Positions 53,535 through 60,870 of a stretch of DNA of 64,000 nucleotides are shown piece by piece. The DNA comes from JAJDXW01 sp965243335. GTDB taxonomy: Bacteria; Pseudomonadota; Gammaproteobacteria; HK1. The DNA lies in contig OZ251545.1 in assembly GCA_965243335.1 (NCBI GenBank), positions 434,001 through 498,000 on the forward strand, in the 5' to 3' direction. Every line of letters begins with the position of its first letter. The first letter of the stretch is position 1. The notes beneath the pieces are model-generated. The model saw nothing but the letters and a program-made list of their open reading frames with translations, ran no database searches and was not told where the DNA came from. The translations under genes and the position numbers were made by a program.

Positions 53535-53816
53535 ATGGAAACACCGAACGAAATGCGGATGAAAATCGTGGGCAAGGCAGCGGAGGATGCGGAGTTCCGC
53601 GCCCGGCTGCTCGGCGATCCGAAGGGAGCCATCGGGCAGGAGCTGGGGGTTGTCATTCCGGCGTCCATGTCCATCGAGGTCCACGAAGAGGACGGCGCGA
53701 CCGCGCATCTCGTCCTTCCCCCCGACAGCAAGCTGAACGCAGGCGATCTCGCCCAGATCGCGGGAGGGTATAGCTGGGAGGACTTCAAAAGTGGGAAGGG
53801 CCTCCTGGACTGGTGA
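53535..53816 (+). CDS. NHLP-leader RiPP precursor peptide 1
   Basis: A 93-residue precursor with a nitrile-hydratase-like leader: DAEFRARLLGDPKGAIGQEL, a later MSIEVHEEDGATAHLVLPPD, and a cleavage-site region LAQIAGG. The segment after IAGG, YSWEDFKSGKGLLDW, is the likely core. RBS GAGAGGAG precedes ATG 53535. The core has two Trp and no Cys, which argues against azole or lanthionine chemistry needing Cys. The next gene begins 34 bases later, making a precursor-plus-partner operon. Confidence 0.9.
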   Translation: METPNEMRMKIVGKAAEDAEFRARLLGDPKGAIGQELGVVIPASMSIEVHEEDGATAHLVLPPDSKLNAGDLAQIAGGYSWEDFKSGKGLLDW

Positions 53817-53849
53817 TCCCGCCGGGGTCCTCGGCGCTTCCCCGCAGGC

Positions 53850-54998
53850 GTGAGCGTGGCGTCGAGCCCGTTTCCTGCGGTAGAGGCTGCCGAGCCCGCG
53901 TCTGCTGCATCGGCCCTCGACGCGCGCCGCCCGCCCGGGTCGGTGCTCGCGGAGCTCCGCCCGCTGATACCGCGCGCCTTGCTCGACGGCCCCGGGTGGG
54001 ACCGGTTGACGGCCTGCGCCGCGGAGCTGCCGGACGCCGGGTCGGCGGCGTTCCTCGGCTGCGAGTTCCGGCTCGGCGAGGATGCGCCGGCGGCGGACCT
54101 GTTCCTGGCGGTGAGGCGGGGGGGTCCGCTCGCGCGGCGCTTCATCCGCAGGGGCGAAGCCGCCCCTCCGGGCTCGGCGGCGGCGGCGCTGGCCCGGTAT
54201 CTCGCCCGGATCGGGCAGGCGGACTCCGAGCTGCACGGCTGCATCGCCGGGACGATGCTCGAATACGACCTGGCCGAGACGGCGGCCGACCGGCGGCCGG
54301 AGCCCGGCGTGTTCCTGAAGGTCCGGCTCGCGGAGGAGCCCGAGCCGCATGAGGACCGCCCGCAGCCCTTGCCGATCGCGGCGCTGGCGAGCGCGGTCGG
54401 CTGGACCGACGACGGGGAGGTGCGGCGGTGGGTGGCGCGGGTGCTGGCGGCGCTGCCGCCGGACGCCAGGGTCGCCCACGTCGGCGCGTTGCCGAGCCGG
54501 ACGCCGCGGGCGGTGCGGCTGGTGATCCAGGGGATCGGGCGCGACGAGATCGCCGGGGTGCTGGAGCGGTTGGGCCGGCGCGCTTCGATCCGCCCGGCCA
54601 CGGAGCTCCTGGCCGACCTCGGGGACTGCTGCCCCCGGTTCCGGCTGGCGGTGGACACTGCCGCCGCCGGAGTATTGCCCCGGATCGGCCTGGAGCTCTA
54701 CCACGCGGGGTCGTGGGACGACGACGGCTTCGATAGCTGGCTCACCACGGGGCGAAGCGACTGGCGGCCGGTGGTGGAGCGGCTGGCCCAGCGCGGCTGG
54801 TGCCTCGCGGCAAAGGCGCAGGGGCTGCTCGAGTGGTGCGCGCTCGACAGGATGTACGACCGTCGGGGCGTGTTTACCGTCTACAAGGGGATCAACCACG
54901 TCAAGCTCACGGTGACGGACGCCGGGGTCGACGCCAAGGCCTACGCCGGCGTGACCTGCTTCCCCATGCGGGACGACCCGCCCGGCCCGGAGGGCTGA
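53850..54998 (+). CDS. RiPP-locus protein of unknown family, paralogue 2
   Basis: A 382-residue relative of the proteins at 52050 and 57614. Conserved blocks include FLGCEFRLGEDAPAADLFLA, TMLEYDLAE, SAVGWTDDGEV, RIGLELYHAGSWDDDGF, LAQRGWCLAAKAQGLLEW and INHVKLTVTDAGVDAKAYAG. The first ~30 residues are unconserved. GTG 53850 is used by default, with weak ribosome-site evidence; GTG 53856 is possible. It follows precursor 1 directly, so it is the best candidate for acting on that peptide. Family function unknown. Confidence 0.75.
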   Translation: MSVASSPFPAVEAAEPASAASALDARRPPGSVLAELRPLIPRALLDGPGWDRLTACAAELPDAGSAAFLGCEFRLGEDAPAADLFLAVRRGGPLARRFIRRGEAAPPGSAAAALARYLARIGQADSELHGCIAGTMLEYDLAETAADRRPEPGVFLKVRLAEEPEPHEDRPQPLPIAALASAVGWTDDGEVRRWVARVLAALPPDARVAHVGALPSRTPRAVRLVIQGIGRDEIAGVLERLGRRASIRPATELLADLGDCCPRFRLAVDTAAAGVLPRIGLELYHAGSWDDDGFDSWLTTGRSDWRPVVERLAQRGWCLAAKAQGLLEWCALDRMYDRRGVFTVYKGINHVKLTVTDAGVDAKAYAGVTCFPMRDDPPGPEG

Positions 54999-55063
54999 GG
55001 ACGAACGCCCCGGCTCCCGCCCCCTCACCCACGTTTCTCGCCAACCTCGGCTCGACCGGGGGC

Positions 55064-55103
55064 GTTCGCCATTGGCGAAGAACCCGACAGCGCACATGCC
55101 TCA
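55064..55103 (+). repeat. Hairpin-plus-tail intergenic repeat after paralogue 2
   Basis: TTCGCCATTGGCGAA (identical to copy 1 at 12989) followed by GAACCCGACAGCGCACATGC and CTC, nearly the same as in copy 1. It lies 3' of paralogue 2 and before precursor 2. Confidence 0.75.
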
Positions 55104-55270
55104 ACTCGAGCCATACTTTACTTTCGGCTTGGAAACCCCGTATTCCGTGCGACGACATGCCAGGAACCTGTCTCAATACTGGATTTCATGGTATCCGGGT
55201 GGCGCGGCGGGACTCGGGCGTACGGTCCGCCGGATGAGATCGCCTGCCGGCGCATCCGGCCCCGGAAAGC

Positions 55271-55311
55271 GAAATTAGGGTTGCCGCCCGATCGGCCCTC
55301 TCTGCTACAGT
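55271..55311 (+). promoter_or_regulatory. Shared promoter-like box 3 (precursor 2)
   Basis: GAAATTAGGGTTGCCGCCCG gives TTGCCG at 55281-55286, and TACAGT at 55306-55311 is a -10-like hexamer with a 19-base spacer. A ribosome site GGAGG lies just before the precursor start. Confidence 0.65.
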
Positions 55312-55373
55312 GCCCACCATGTCCGCGGCGACCATGACGTGGACGGGATCCCACCTTAGCGGAGGTAGTCGAC

Positions 55374-55655
55374 ATGGATTCCAAACCCGAGACCATGACC
55401 GTCGGTGCGATGCGTGAGCGGCTGCTCGAGAAGGCGGCCGACGACGAGACGTTTCGCGCCCGGTTGCTCGCGGACCCGAAGGCCGTGGTCCAGGACGAGC
55501 TGGGCGTGAAGATCCCGGACGGATTCACCCTCGAGGTGCACGAGGAGGCCGCGGACACCAGCCACCTGGTGCTTCCGCCGACCGCGGCCCTCGGCGACGC
55601 CGACCTCGAGCAGGTCGCCGCCGGGGTGGACTGGGACAACATCGGGTGGCGCTGA
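55374..55655 (+). CDS. NHLP-leader RiPP precursor peptide 2
   Basis: A 93-residue precursor with the same leader plan: DDETFRARLLADPKAVVQDE, then FTLEVHEEAADTSHLVLPP, then a QVAAG cleavage-like region and a very short presumed core, VDWDNIGWR. The core is only nine residues with two Trp. ATG 55374 follows GGAGGTAG. It lies upstream of a small ORF and the JmjC-type oxygenase gene, which probably share its transcript. Confidence 0.9.
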   Translation: MDSKPETMTVGAMRERLLEKAADDETFRARLLADPKAVVQDELGVKIPDGFTLEVHEEAADTSHLVLPPTAALGDADLEQVAAGVDWDNIGWR

Positions 55656-55725
55656 TCGGCGGCGTCCCTCCGGGACGGGCCGAGGGCCGGCTTCCCGGGC
55701 GCCTGGGCTCCGACCGGGAGCCGGG

Positions 55726-55944
55726 ATGGGGGCGGACAGGATGAAGGAACGGGACATCGTGCGGGGCGGGGCGCCGATCGTCTGCCTCGCCTCCCGGATC
55801 GCCTTCAAGCAGGAGGCGGACGTCCTCTCCGCCCTTGCCGCCGGCCGCTCCGGCCGCCCCGTTCCGCGCATCAGTATCGAGATCGTTCCGGACCCCGCGG
55901 CGAAGGAGGAGCCTCGGCCCGCCGAGCCCGCGCGAGAGCGATGA
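55726..55944 (+). CDS. Small protein of the precursor 2 unit
   Basis: A 72-residue open frame (or 67 from ATG 55741) with MKERDIVRGGAPIVCLASRI and IEIVPDPAAKEEPRPAEPAR at the end. It matches no family I know. The decayed copy at 53287 and the precise placement between precursor 2 and the oxygenase gene suggest it was a real gene that was duplicated. A long minus-strand open frame covers the same bases, so expression is unproven. Confidence 0.5.
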   Translation: MGADRMKERDIVRGGAPIVCLASRIAFKQEADVLSALAAGRSGRPVPRISIEIVPDPAAKEEPRPAEPARER

Positions 55945-55969
55945 CCGCGTTCGCGTCACGGCAGGAAGC

Positions 55970-57409
55970 ATGACCGCGCCCGGGACGCTGGCCGCCTTCC
56001 GCCCGGAAGCGGGGCCTTCGGGGATCGGGGCCGGGGCCTCCTCCCCCGTCGAGGTGCTCGCGGCCGGCGAGGGCGCGCCGGCCTCGGCGTCCTGGTTCGA
56101 GCGCATCGTCCGGCCGCTTTCCGGGCAGGAGTTCCTCGACACCCGCTACCGGGACAAGCGCCCGGTCCTGTTCCGGGCGGAGCGCCCGCGTTTCGCCCCC
56201 CTGTGCACCTGGGACGCGCTCAACGGGCTGCTGTCCTCCACCGCCTGGCAGCGGCGGATACGCCTCGTCCGGGACGGCAAGCCCCTCCCCGAGGACCACT
56301 ACACGACCCCCTACTTCGGCCATGGATGGAGGGCGAGAAGGGGGCTCATGGAACAGGAGCGCCAGATCGACGACGGGCGGCTGGCGGCCTTCCTCCGCCA
56401 GGGCGCCACCATCGTGATGCCCGGCCTCCATGATCTCCATCCCCCCGTCCGGCCGCTGGTCGACGCCCTCGACGAGGCCCTGGGCGGCTACGCCGGCGTC
56501 AACCTCTACGCCTCCTGGACGGCGACCCGCGGCTTCGCCACGCACTGGGACGACCACGACGTGTTCGTCCTGCAGGTCGCCGGCGCGAAACGCTGGCATC
56601 TGTACGGCGAAACCCGACGCTTCCCGCTCCCCCGCGACACGGAGCCGAACGTGGATCCGCCCCGGGAGACGGTGTGGAGCGGGGTGCTGAGGCCGGGCGA
56701 CGTCTTCTACATCCCGCGGGGGTGGTGGCACGACGCCCGCGTAGAGTCCGGCGGCGATGCGAACGGCGGAGGCAGCCTGCACCTGAGCTGCAGCGTCCTG
56801 CCCGCCACCGGGCTCGACCTCATGGAGTGGCTCACCGGAAGGCTCGCCCGCCACGAGACGTTCCGCCGCGACCTCCCCCACCCCACGGACGGAGCCGGCG
56901 ACACCCACTACGCGGCGCTCCGGGAGCTGGTCCTCGAGGAGCTGCAAGGGGACCTCGGGGGGAGGTTCCGCGGCCACCTGCGCTCCACCTGGTCCGAACG
57001 CCCGCGCACGAGCCTCGGCCCGTCCGTCGAGCCCTGGAAGTCCCCCGACTGGGAGCGCTACGGGCTCCGGCTGCGGGGCGCCTCGCACGCGACCATGCAG
57101 CGGACCGACGACGGGGACGCGGTGCTGGAGGCGAACGGCTACCGCTGGACCCTCGACGGCCGGTGCATGGACCTGATGGCCCCCCTGCTCCGGGGCGAGG
57201 TCGTGCGCGTCGGCGCCTTCCGGGCCGGGGCGGCGGTCGAAGGGGCCGCAGTCGAGGAGACTGCTTCCGAAGGGGCTGCTTCCGAAGGGGCTGCTTCCGA
57301 AGGGGCCTCCTCGGCGTCGTTCGCCGACGAGCTCGCCCGGCTGCTGGTCACGCGCGGGATCGCGCAGGCTGTCCCGCCGCCGGATCCGGCCTCCGGGCCA
57401 CAGGGCTGA
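55970..57409 (+). CDS. JmjC/cupin-type Fe(II)/2-oxoglutarate oxygenase
   Basis: Residues about 185-255 contain THWDDHDVFVLQVAGAKRWH and GDVFYIPRGWWHDAR, giving the metal ligands His192, Asp194 and His254. The pattern is that of RoxA/YcfD ribosomal-protein hydroxylases and related JmjC enzymes, which hydroxylate Arg or His side chains. A C-terminal domain follows (winged-helix-like, with low-complexity insert encoded by the 15-bp repeat). ATG 55970 follows GGCAGGAAGC. Being downstream of precursor 2, its substrate may be the core or leader of that peptide. Confidence 0.82.
   Translation: MTAPGTLAAFRPEAGPSGIGAGASSPVEVLAAGEGAPASASWFERIVRPLSGQEFLDTRYRDKRPVLFRAERPRFAPLCTWDALNGLLSSTAWQRRIRLVRDGKPLPEDHYTTPYFGHGWRARRGLMEQERQIDDGRLAAFLRQGATIVMPGLHDLHPPVRPLVDALDEALGGYAGVNLYASWTATRGFATHWDDHDVFVLQVAGAKRWHLYGETRRFPLPRDTEPNVDPPRETVWSGVLRPGDVFYIPRGWWHDARVESGGDANGGGSLHLSCSVLPATGLDLMEWLTGRLARHETFRRDLPHPTDGAGDTHYAALRELVLEELQGDLGGRFRGHLRSTWSERPRTSLGPSVEPWKSPDWERYGLRLRGASHATMQRTDDGDAVLEANGYRWTLDGRCMDLMAPLLRGEVVRVGAFRAGAAVEGAAVEETASEGAASEGAASEGASSASFADELARLLVTRGIAQAVPPPDPASGPQG
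57261..57305 (+). repeat. Three tandem 15-bp units inside the oxygenase gene
   Basis: CTGCTTCCGAAGGGG is repeated three times without change, encoding an ASEGA-type insert near the C-terminus. Unit length is a multiple of three, so the reading frame is kept. Perfect identity indicates a recent or slippage-prone expansion. Confidence 0.85.
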
Positions 57410-57443
57410 GCGGGCCCGCGTCCGCGGCCTCCCGGAGCCCGCC

Positions 57444-57484
57444 CCTGCGAAAGCAGGAAGCCTGAAGAAAACCACCGGCGCATG
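57444..57484 (+). repeat. Hairpin-plus-tail intergenic repeat after the oxygenase gene
   Basis: CCTGC-GAAA-GCAGG stem, then AAGCCTGAAGAAAACCACCG and GCGCATGG, a shortened form of the family tail. Confidence 0.5.
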
Positions 57485-57488
57485 GAAG

Positions 57489-57528
57489 TGAAGTCGGGGT
57501 CGCCGCCCACCCGGTCCTCGTCTTCATG
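57489..57528 (+). promoter_or_regulatory. Shared promoter-like box 4 (paralogue 3)
   Basis: TGAAGTCGGGGTCGCCGCCC is a drifted version of the box; the downstream leader resembles that of paralogue 1, and TTCATG at about 57523 parallels its TATGAT. Confidence 0.5.
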
Positions 57529-57613
57529 CCGCCGAACCCGCTACGGCCATGACGCGGACGTGAACCCGCCTCGGACCGGGAGATCGTTCCTGTCTGCGTT
57601 CCAGGAGGAGACC

Positions 57614-58684
57614 ATGGGCGCTTCCTTCGCTTCGCTCCTCGAGGGATGCCGCTCCCTGTTCCCGCCGGAGCTGGTCGGCGGCGACGGCTGGGAGCGCCTG
57701 CTGGACCGGGCGAGGGGGCTGCCCCGTTCGGTGGCCGATATCGCTTTCGGCTTCGAGTTCCATCTCGGGAAGCCGGTCCCGGACGCCGACTTCTGCTTCG
57801 TGGCGCCGCCGGGCTCGGACGCGGCGCGACACCTCATCCGCGAAGGGACGCACGCCGAACCGGGCTCGCCGCCGGCCGCGAGGGCGGCCGCGGCGGCCCT
57901 CGCGGCCGGACTTCAGGAACAGGCCGCGGACCCGGATTCGTACCTCGCCCGCGCCGTGGTCTGGACGGTGCTGGAGTACGATCTGGTCGGGCTCGCACCG
58001 GGCCGGCCGCCGCCTCCCCCCGGGATCTTCCTCTCGCCGCGGCCCGACGCGCCCGGGTCGCGGGACGGTCTTCACGAGCACCGGGATCCCGCGCGCCTGC
58101 TTCCGGCGCTGGCCGGCGCCGTCGGCTGGAACGGCCACGAGAAGATGTTGGGAACGGTCGAGCGCATCTACGCGGCGCTGCCGGAACCCGGCCACGTGTT
58201 CCAGGCGGGCGCTTTCCCGGCGCGCTCCCCCAGAGCGTTCCGGCTCCTCCTGGGGGGTGTCGAGGCGGGAAAGGTTCCCGCCCTGCTGGAGCGGGTGGGG
58301 TGGTCCGGCCCGATGGACGAGGCGGCGGCGGTGCTGGCCTCGATGGACGGCCTCGTCGACGACGTCGCCGTGAGCATGGACGCGACCGCGCGGGGGCCGG
58401 GTCCGCGCCTCGGCCTGGAGCTGTACCGTCCCCGGAACTGGTCCGCCGTCGAGCGCACGGGGTGGCGCCCCCTCATCGCGCGGCTCGTGGAATGCGGCTG
58501 GTGCTTGCCCGCCAAGGCCGAGGGGCTGCGGCGCTGGCCGGGGACCGAAGGGTTGTTCGGCGGCGGCAGCATCCACTTCGTCCGCCAGGGCGTCAACCAC
58601 GTCAAGGTCGTCCTCGAACGGGGCGCCCGGACGGAGGCGAAGGCCTATGCCGGCATGAGCGTGCAGGCGATCCCCTCCCCGTAG
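57614..58684 (+). CDS. RiPP-locus protein of unknown family, paralogue 3
   Basis: A 356-residue close relative of paralogue 1: SFASLLEG at the start, FGFEFHLGKPVPDADFCFVA, EYDLVGLAPGRPPPPPG, VGWNGHEKMLG, RLGLELYRPRNWSAVERTGW and VNHVKVVLERGARTEAKAYA. RBS GGAGGAGACC precedes ATG 57614. It stands alone, without a directly attached precursor, in a position like paralogue 1. Function unknown; it may act on precursors in trans. A 36-bp duplication covers its 3' end. Confidence 0.75.
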   Translation: MGASFASLLEGCRSLFPPELVGGDGWERLLDRARGLPRSVADIAFGFEFHLGKPVPDADFCFVAPPGSDAARHLIREGTHAEPGSPPAARAAAAALAAGLQEQAADPDSYLARAVVWTVLEYDLVGLAPGRPPPPPGIFLSPRPDAPGSRDGLHEHRDPARLLPALAGAVGWNGHEKMLGTVERIYAALPEPGHVFQAGAFPARSPRAFRLLLGGVEAGKVPALLERVGWSGPMDEAAAVLASMDGLVDDVAVSMDATARGPGPRLGLELYRPRNWSAVERTGWRPLIARLVECGWCLPAKAEGLRRWPGTEGLFGGGSIHFVRQGVNHVKVVLERGARTEAKAYAGMSVQAIPSP

Positions 58685-58760
58685 GCGGCGAGGGCGAGTA
58701 CACGGTCGAGGCGAGCCGCATCCTGGCATGAGCGTGCAGGCGATCCCCTCCCCGTAGGCG
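58652..58760 (+). repeat. Two identical 36-bp copies at the end of paralogue 3
   Basis: GGCATGAGCGTGCAGGCGAT plus the following 16 bases occur at 58652-58687 and again at 58725-58760, 73 bases apart and with no difference. The first copy contains the stop of paralogue 3; the second is a remnant of the same end. Confidence 0.9.
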
Positions 58761-58828
58761 CCCTTCCTCCTCCGGCGGCGTGCTACGCTGTCCGCTCCCC
58801 CACCGGAAGCTCGCGACAGGGAGGCCAC

Positions 58829-59206
58829 ATGGAACAGGAAGCCCATCGGCGCGTCGAAGGCTCGCATCCGCAGGAGACGCGCAAGCTCAGCCAGGAGACG
58901 AAGGCCATCCTCGCGGGCGCGACGTCCATCATCGTGCTGCTGCTGGGTCTGCTGGTCACCAGCGTGCTCACGAGCGCCCGCATCGAAGCCCGGCTCGACC
59001 GGATGAGCGCCCGCACCGAAGCCCGGATCGACCAGATGCAGGCGGAGGCGCGCAGCGACCGGGCGGCCTGGCAGGCCGAGGCGCGTGCGGTGCGTGCGGA
59101 GGTCAGGGCCGACCGGCAGGATTTCCAGCGGCAGATCCTGCGGCTCACGGAGGAGCAGGTCCGCACCGCGGCCGTCGTCGAGCAGATGCAGGCGACGAGC
59201 CGGTAG
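58829..59206 (+). CDS. Small membrane-anchored coiled-coil protein, copy 1
   Basis: 125 residues: an N-terminal charged part, a membrane helix (GATSIIVLLLGLLVTSVL, about residues 30-48) and a Arg/Glu/Gln coiled coil with EARSDRAAWQAEA. Nearly identical to the protein at 60871. RBS AGGGAGG precedes ATG 58829. I do not know the family. The duplicated block that contains it also carries its upstream sequence. Confidence 0.75.
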   Translation: MEQEAHRRVEGSHPQETRKLSQETKAILAGATSIIVLLLGLLVTSVLTSARIEARLDRMSARTEARIDQMQAEARSDRAAWQAEARAVRAEVRADRQDFQRQILRLTEEQVRTAAVVEQMQATSR

Positions 59207-59330
59207 GGCAACCGGACGCCGCCCCGGCCAGGAGCCGCGGCCCCCTGCATCCGCCGCGGGAAGCAGGTTCGGACGGAGGAAGGCCGAACGGCGCCGGCCG
59301 CGTTCGCCCGTCCGCCTGCGGCCACGATGC

Positions 59331-59370
59331 GGAAATTAGGGTTGACGCCCCGTCGGCGCCGCCAATAGGT
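59331..59370 (+). promoter_or_regulatory. Shared promoter-like box 5 (precursor 3)
   Basis: GGAAATTAGGGTTGACGCCC gives TTGACG at 59342-59347 and AATAGG at about 59364-59369, spaced 16. It shares the AAATTAGGGTTG core with boxes 2 and 3. Confidence 0.65.
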
Positions 59371-59442
59371 TGCCGTCCCGGCACGTGCCGTCGGAAGCGC
59401 GTGCGCGGATGGCGCCATCACCCGGAAAAGGGGAGCGGACCA

Positions 59443-59733
59443 GTGGAAACACCGAGCGGAATGCGGACGAAGATCCTGGGGAAGGCGAGCGAAGACGCGG
59501 GCTTCCGCGCCCGTCTGCTCGATGATCCGAAGGGCGCGATCGGACAGGAGCTGGGGGTCGCCATTCCGGCGTCCCTGTCGATCGAGGTCCACGAAGAGAG
59601 CGCCACGACCGCGCATCTGGTTCTTCCCCCCGGCAGCAAGCTGAGCGAAGGCGATCTACGGACGGTCGCCGGCGGCATCACCTGGGATGATTATCACGAA
59701 GCCACGAAGGGTGGGGGGTTGCTGGACTGGTGA
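59443..59733 (+). CDS. NHLP-leader RiPP precursor peptide 3
   Basis: A 96-residue precursor close to precursor 1 in leader: DAGFRARLLDDPKGAIGQEL, LSIEVHEESATTAHLVLPPG, RTVAGG, and then a core ITWDDYHEATKGGGLLDW. It starts at GTG 59443, matching ATG of precursor 1 (both begin METP). GGGGAG lies before the start. The core ends GLLDW as in precursor 1, and W-[ED]-D follows the cleavage site in both. The toroid gene starts 86 bases downstream. Confidence 0.9.
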   Translation: METPSGMRTKILGKASEDAGFRARLLDDPKGAIGQELGVAIPASLSIEVHEESATTAHLVLPPGSKLSEGDLRTVAGGITWDDYHEATKGGGLLDW

Positions 59734-59819
59734 TCCCGCGGGCGCACGCTCAGGGCGTCGCCCCCGTTTCCCTCACCTGAGACGGCGGAAGAAGACCCGT
59801 TGCGCGCCGCGTAGCGGCC

Positions 59820-60797
59820 ATGCCGTCACCATCCCCGTCACGACTTCAGCCCCCGCGGCGGCTCCGGGAGGCGGCGCGCAGCGCCGTGGATCGCGGGCTC
59901 GGCTTCCTCGAAGCTTCCATCCGTCCCGACGGGTCCTGGCCGTCGTGGAAGTACGGGAACCTGGAGCTCACGGGACCCGCGAAGGAGGAGGCGGCCCCCT
60001 TCGTGGCCGCCCTCGGGGCGCTCACCCTGGCCGCCTGCGGCGACCCCCGATCCCGGTCGCTCCGGCGCCGGACCGGGGAGTTCATCGCCCGGTCCATGCG
60101 CTATCCGGGCGTATGGCGCTACTGGCCGGAGCTCCCGGACGATCTCGACAGCCTCAGCCTCTGCTCCCAGGCCGCGCCGTGGCATCCGTGGGTGCTGTTC
60201 GGTACGAACCTCGGAAGCCTGAGCGCGGTACAGGACGATCAGGGAAGGTTCGCGACCTGGCTGGCCCCGCTCACCGAAGACAACGGCGTGGACAGCGTGG
60301 TGAACGCCAACGTCGTCGGCTACCTCGCCTTCCAGCGCCGGAACGCGCTGGGCGAGCGGGCGGCGGCGTGGCTCGCCGGCCTGGTCAGGGAAGGGAACGC
60401 GGAGGGGACCTTCCACTTCTACCCCGACCCCCTGGACCTGTACGACGCCCTGGCCCGCGCCCGCCGACTGGGCGCGCCCGCGTTGCAGGACGTCGGGGGT
60501 CTGCTCGCGGACCGGATCCGCGCCCGCCGCGGGCCGGACAGCGGGTACGGCGACACGCTGCACACCGCGCGCGCCCTCTCCGCCCTGCACCTCCTCGGCG
60601 CCCCGCCGGAGGGCGAAGCGCGATGGGCCACGGTGGAGCGGATCCTGCGCCGGCAGCGGCCGGACGGAGGCTGGCCGGAGTGCCTCTTCTCGCAGGGCCC
60701 CCTGCCGCCGAACCCCCCATCGGTGGGATTCGCCTGCGCGATGCTCGACACCGCGTCGTGCGTCGAAGCCCTCGTGCGGTCGGTCCCCTTCCCGTAG
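59820..60797 (+). CDS. Terpene-cyclase/prenyltransferase-like alpha-toroid protein
   Basis: 325 residues with QW-type repeats: RPDGSWPSWKYGN near residue 35 and RPDGGWPECLF near 280, and several helical hairpins between, as in squalene-hopene-cyclase and prenyltransferase beta-subunit alpha-toroids. A DDLD at 107-110 could be an acidic active-site motif, but it does not exactly match DXDD or DDXXD, so catalysis is unproven. ENGVDSVVNANVVGYLA-like text (near 155-170) is shared with uncharacterised members. Its coupling to precursor 3 suggests it binds or modifies that peptide; a Trp-rich core would be compatible with prenylation, but this is conjecture. Confidence 0.65.
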   Translation: MPSPSPSRLQPPRRLREAARSAVDRGLGFLEASIRPDGSWPSWKYGNLELTGPAKEEAAPFVAALGALTLAACGDPRSRSLRRRTGEFIARSMRYPGVWRYWPELPDDLDSLSLCSQAAPWHPWVLFGTNLGSLSAVQDDQGRFATWLAPLTEDNGVDSVVNANVVGYLAFQRRNALGERAAAWLAGLVREGNAEGTFHFYPDPLDLYDALARARRLGAPALQDVGGLLADRIRARRGPDSGYGDTLHTARALSALHLLGAPPEGEARWATVERILRRQRPDGGWPECLFSQGPLPPNPPSVGFACAMLDTASCVEALVRSVPFP

Positions 60798-60870
60798 GCG
60801 AACCTCCTCCTCCGGCGGTGTGCTACGCTGTCCGCTCCCCCCCACCGGAAGCCCGCGACAGGGAGGCCAC

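Larger units (their letters stand above)
54999..55373. other. Spacer between paralogue 2 and precursor 2
   Basis: Holds a hairpin-plus-tail repeat at 55064-55103 and promoter-like box 3. From the box to precursor 2 there is about 60 bases of leader. No gene seen. Confidence 0.6.

Noticed and set aside
51978..55097. Long minus-strand frame across paralogue 1, precursor 1 and paralogue 2
   Set aside because: Runs through three better-supported genes and their boxes; conserved-looking parts mirror the duplicated plus-strand small ORF.
59820..60797. Squalene-hopene cyclase
   Set aside because: Half the usual length, no DXDD motif at the proper place, and no hopanoid genes next to it.
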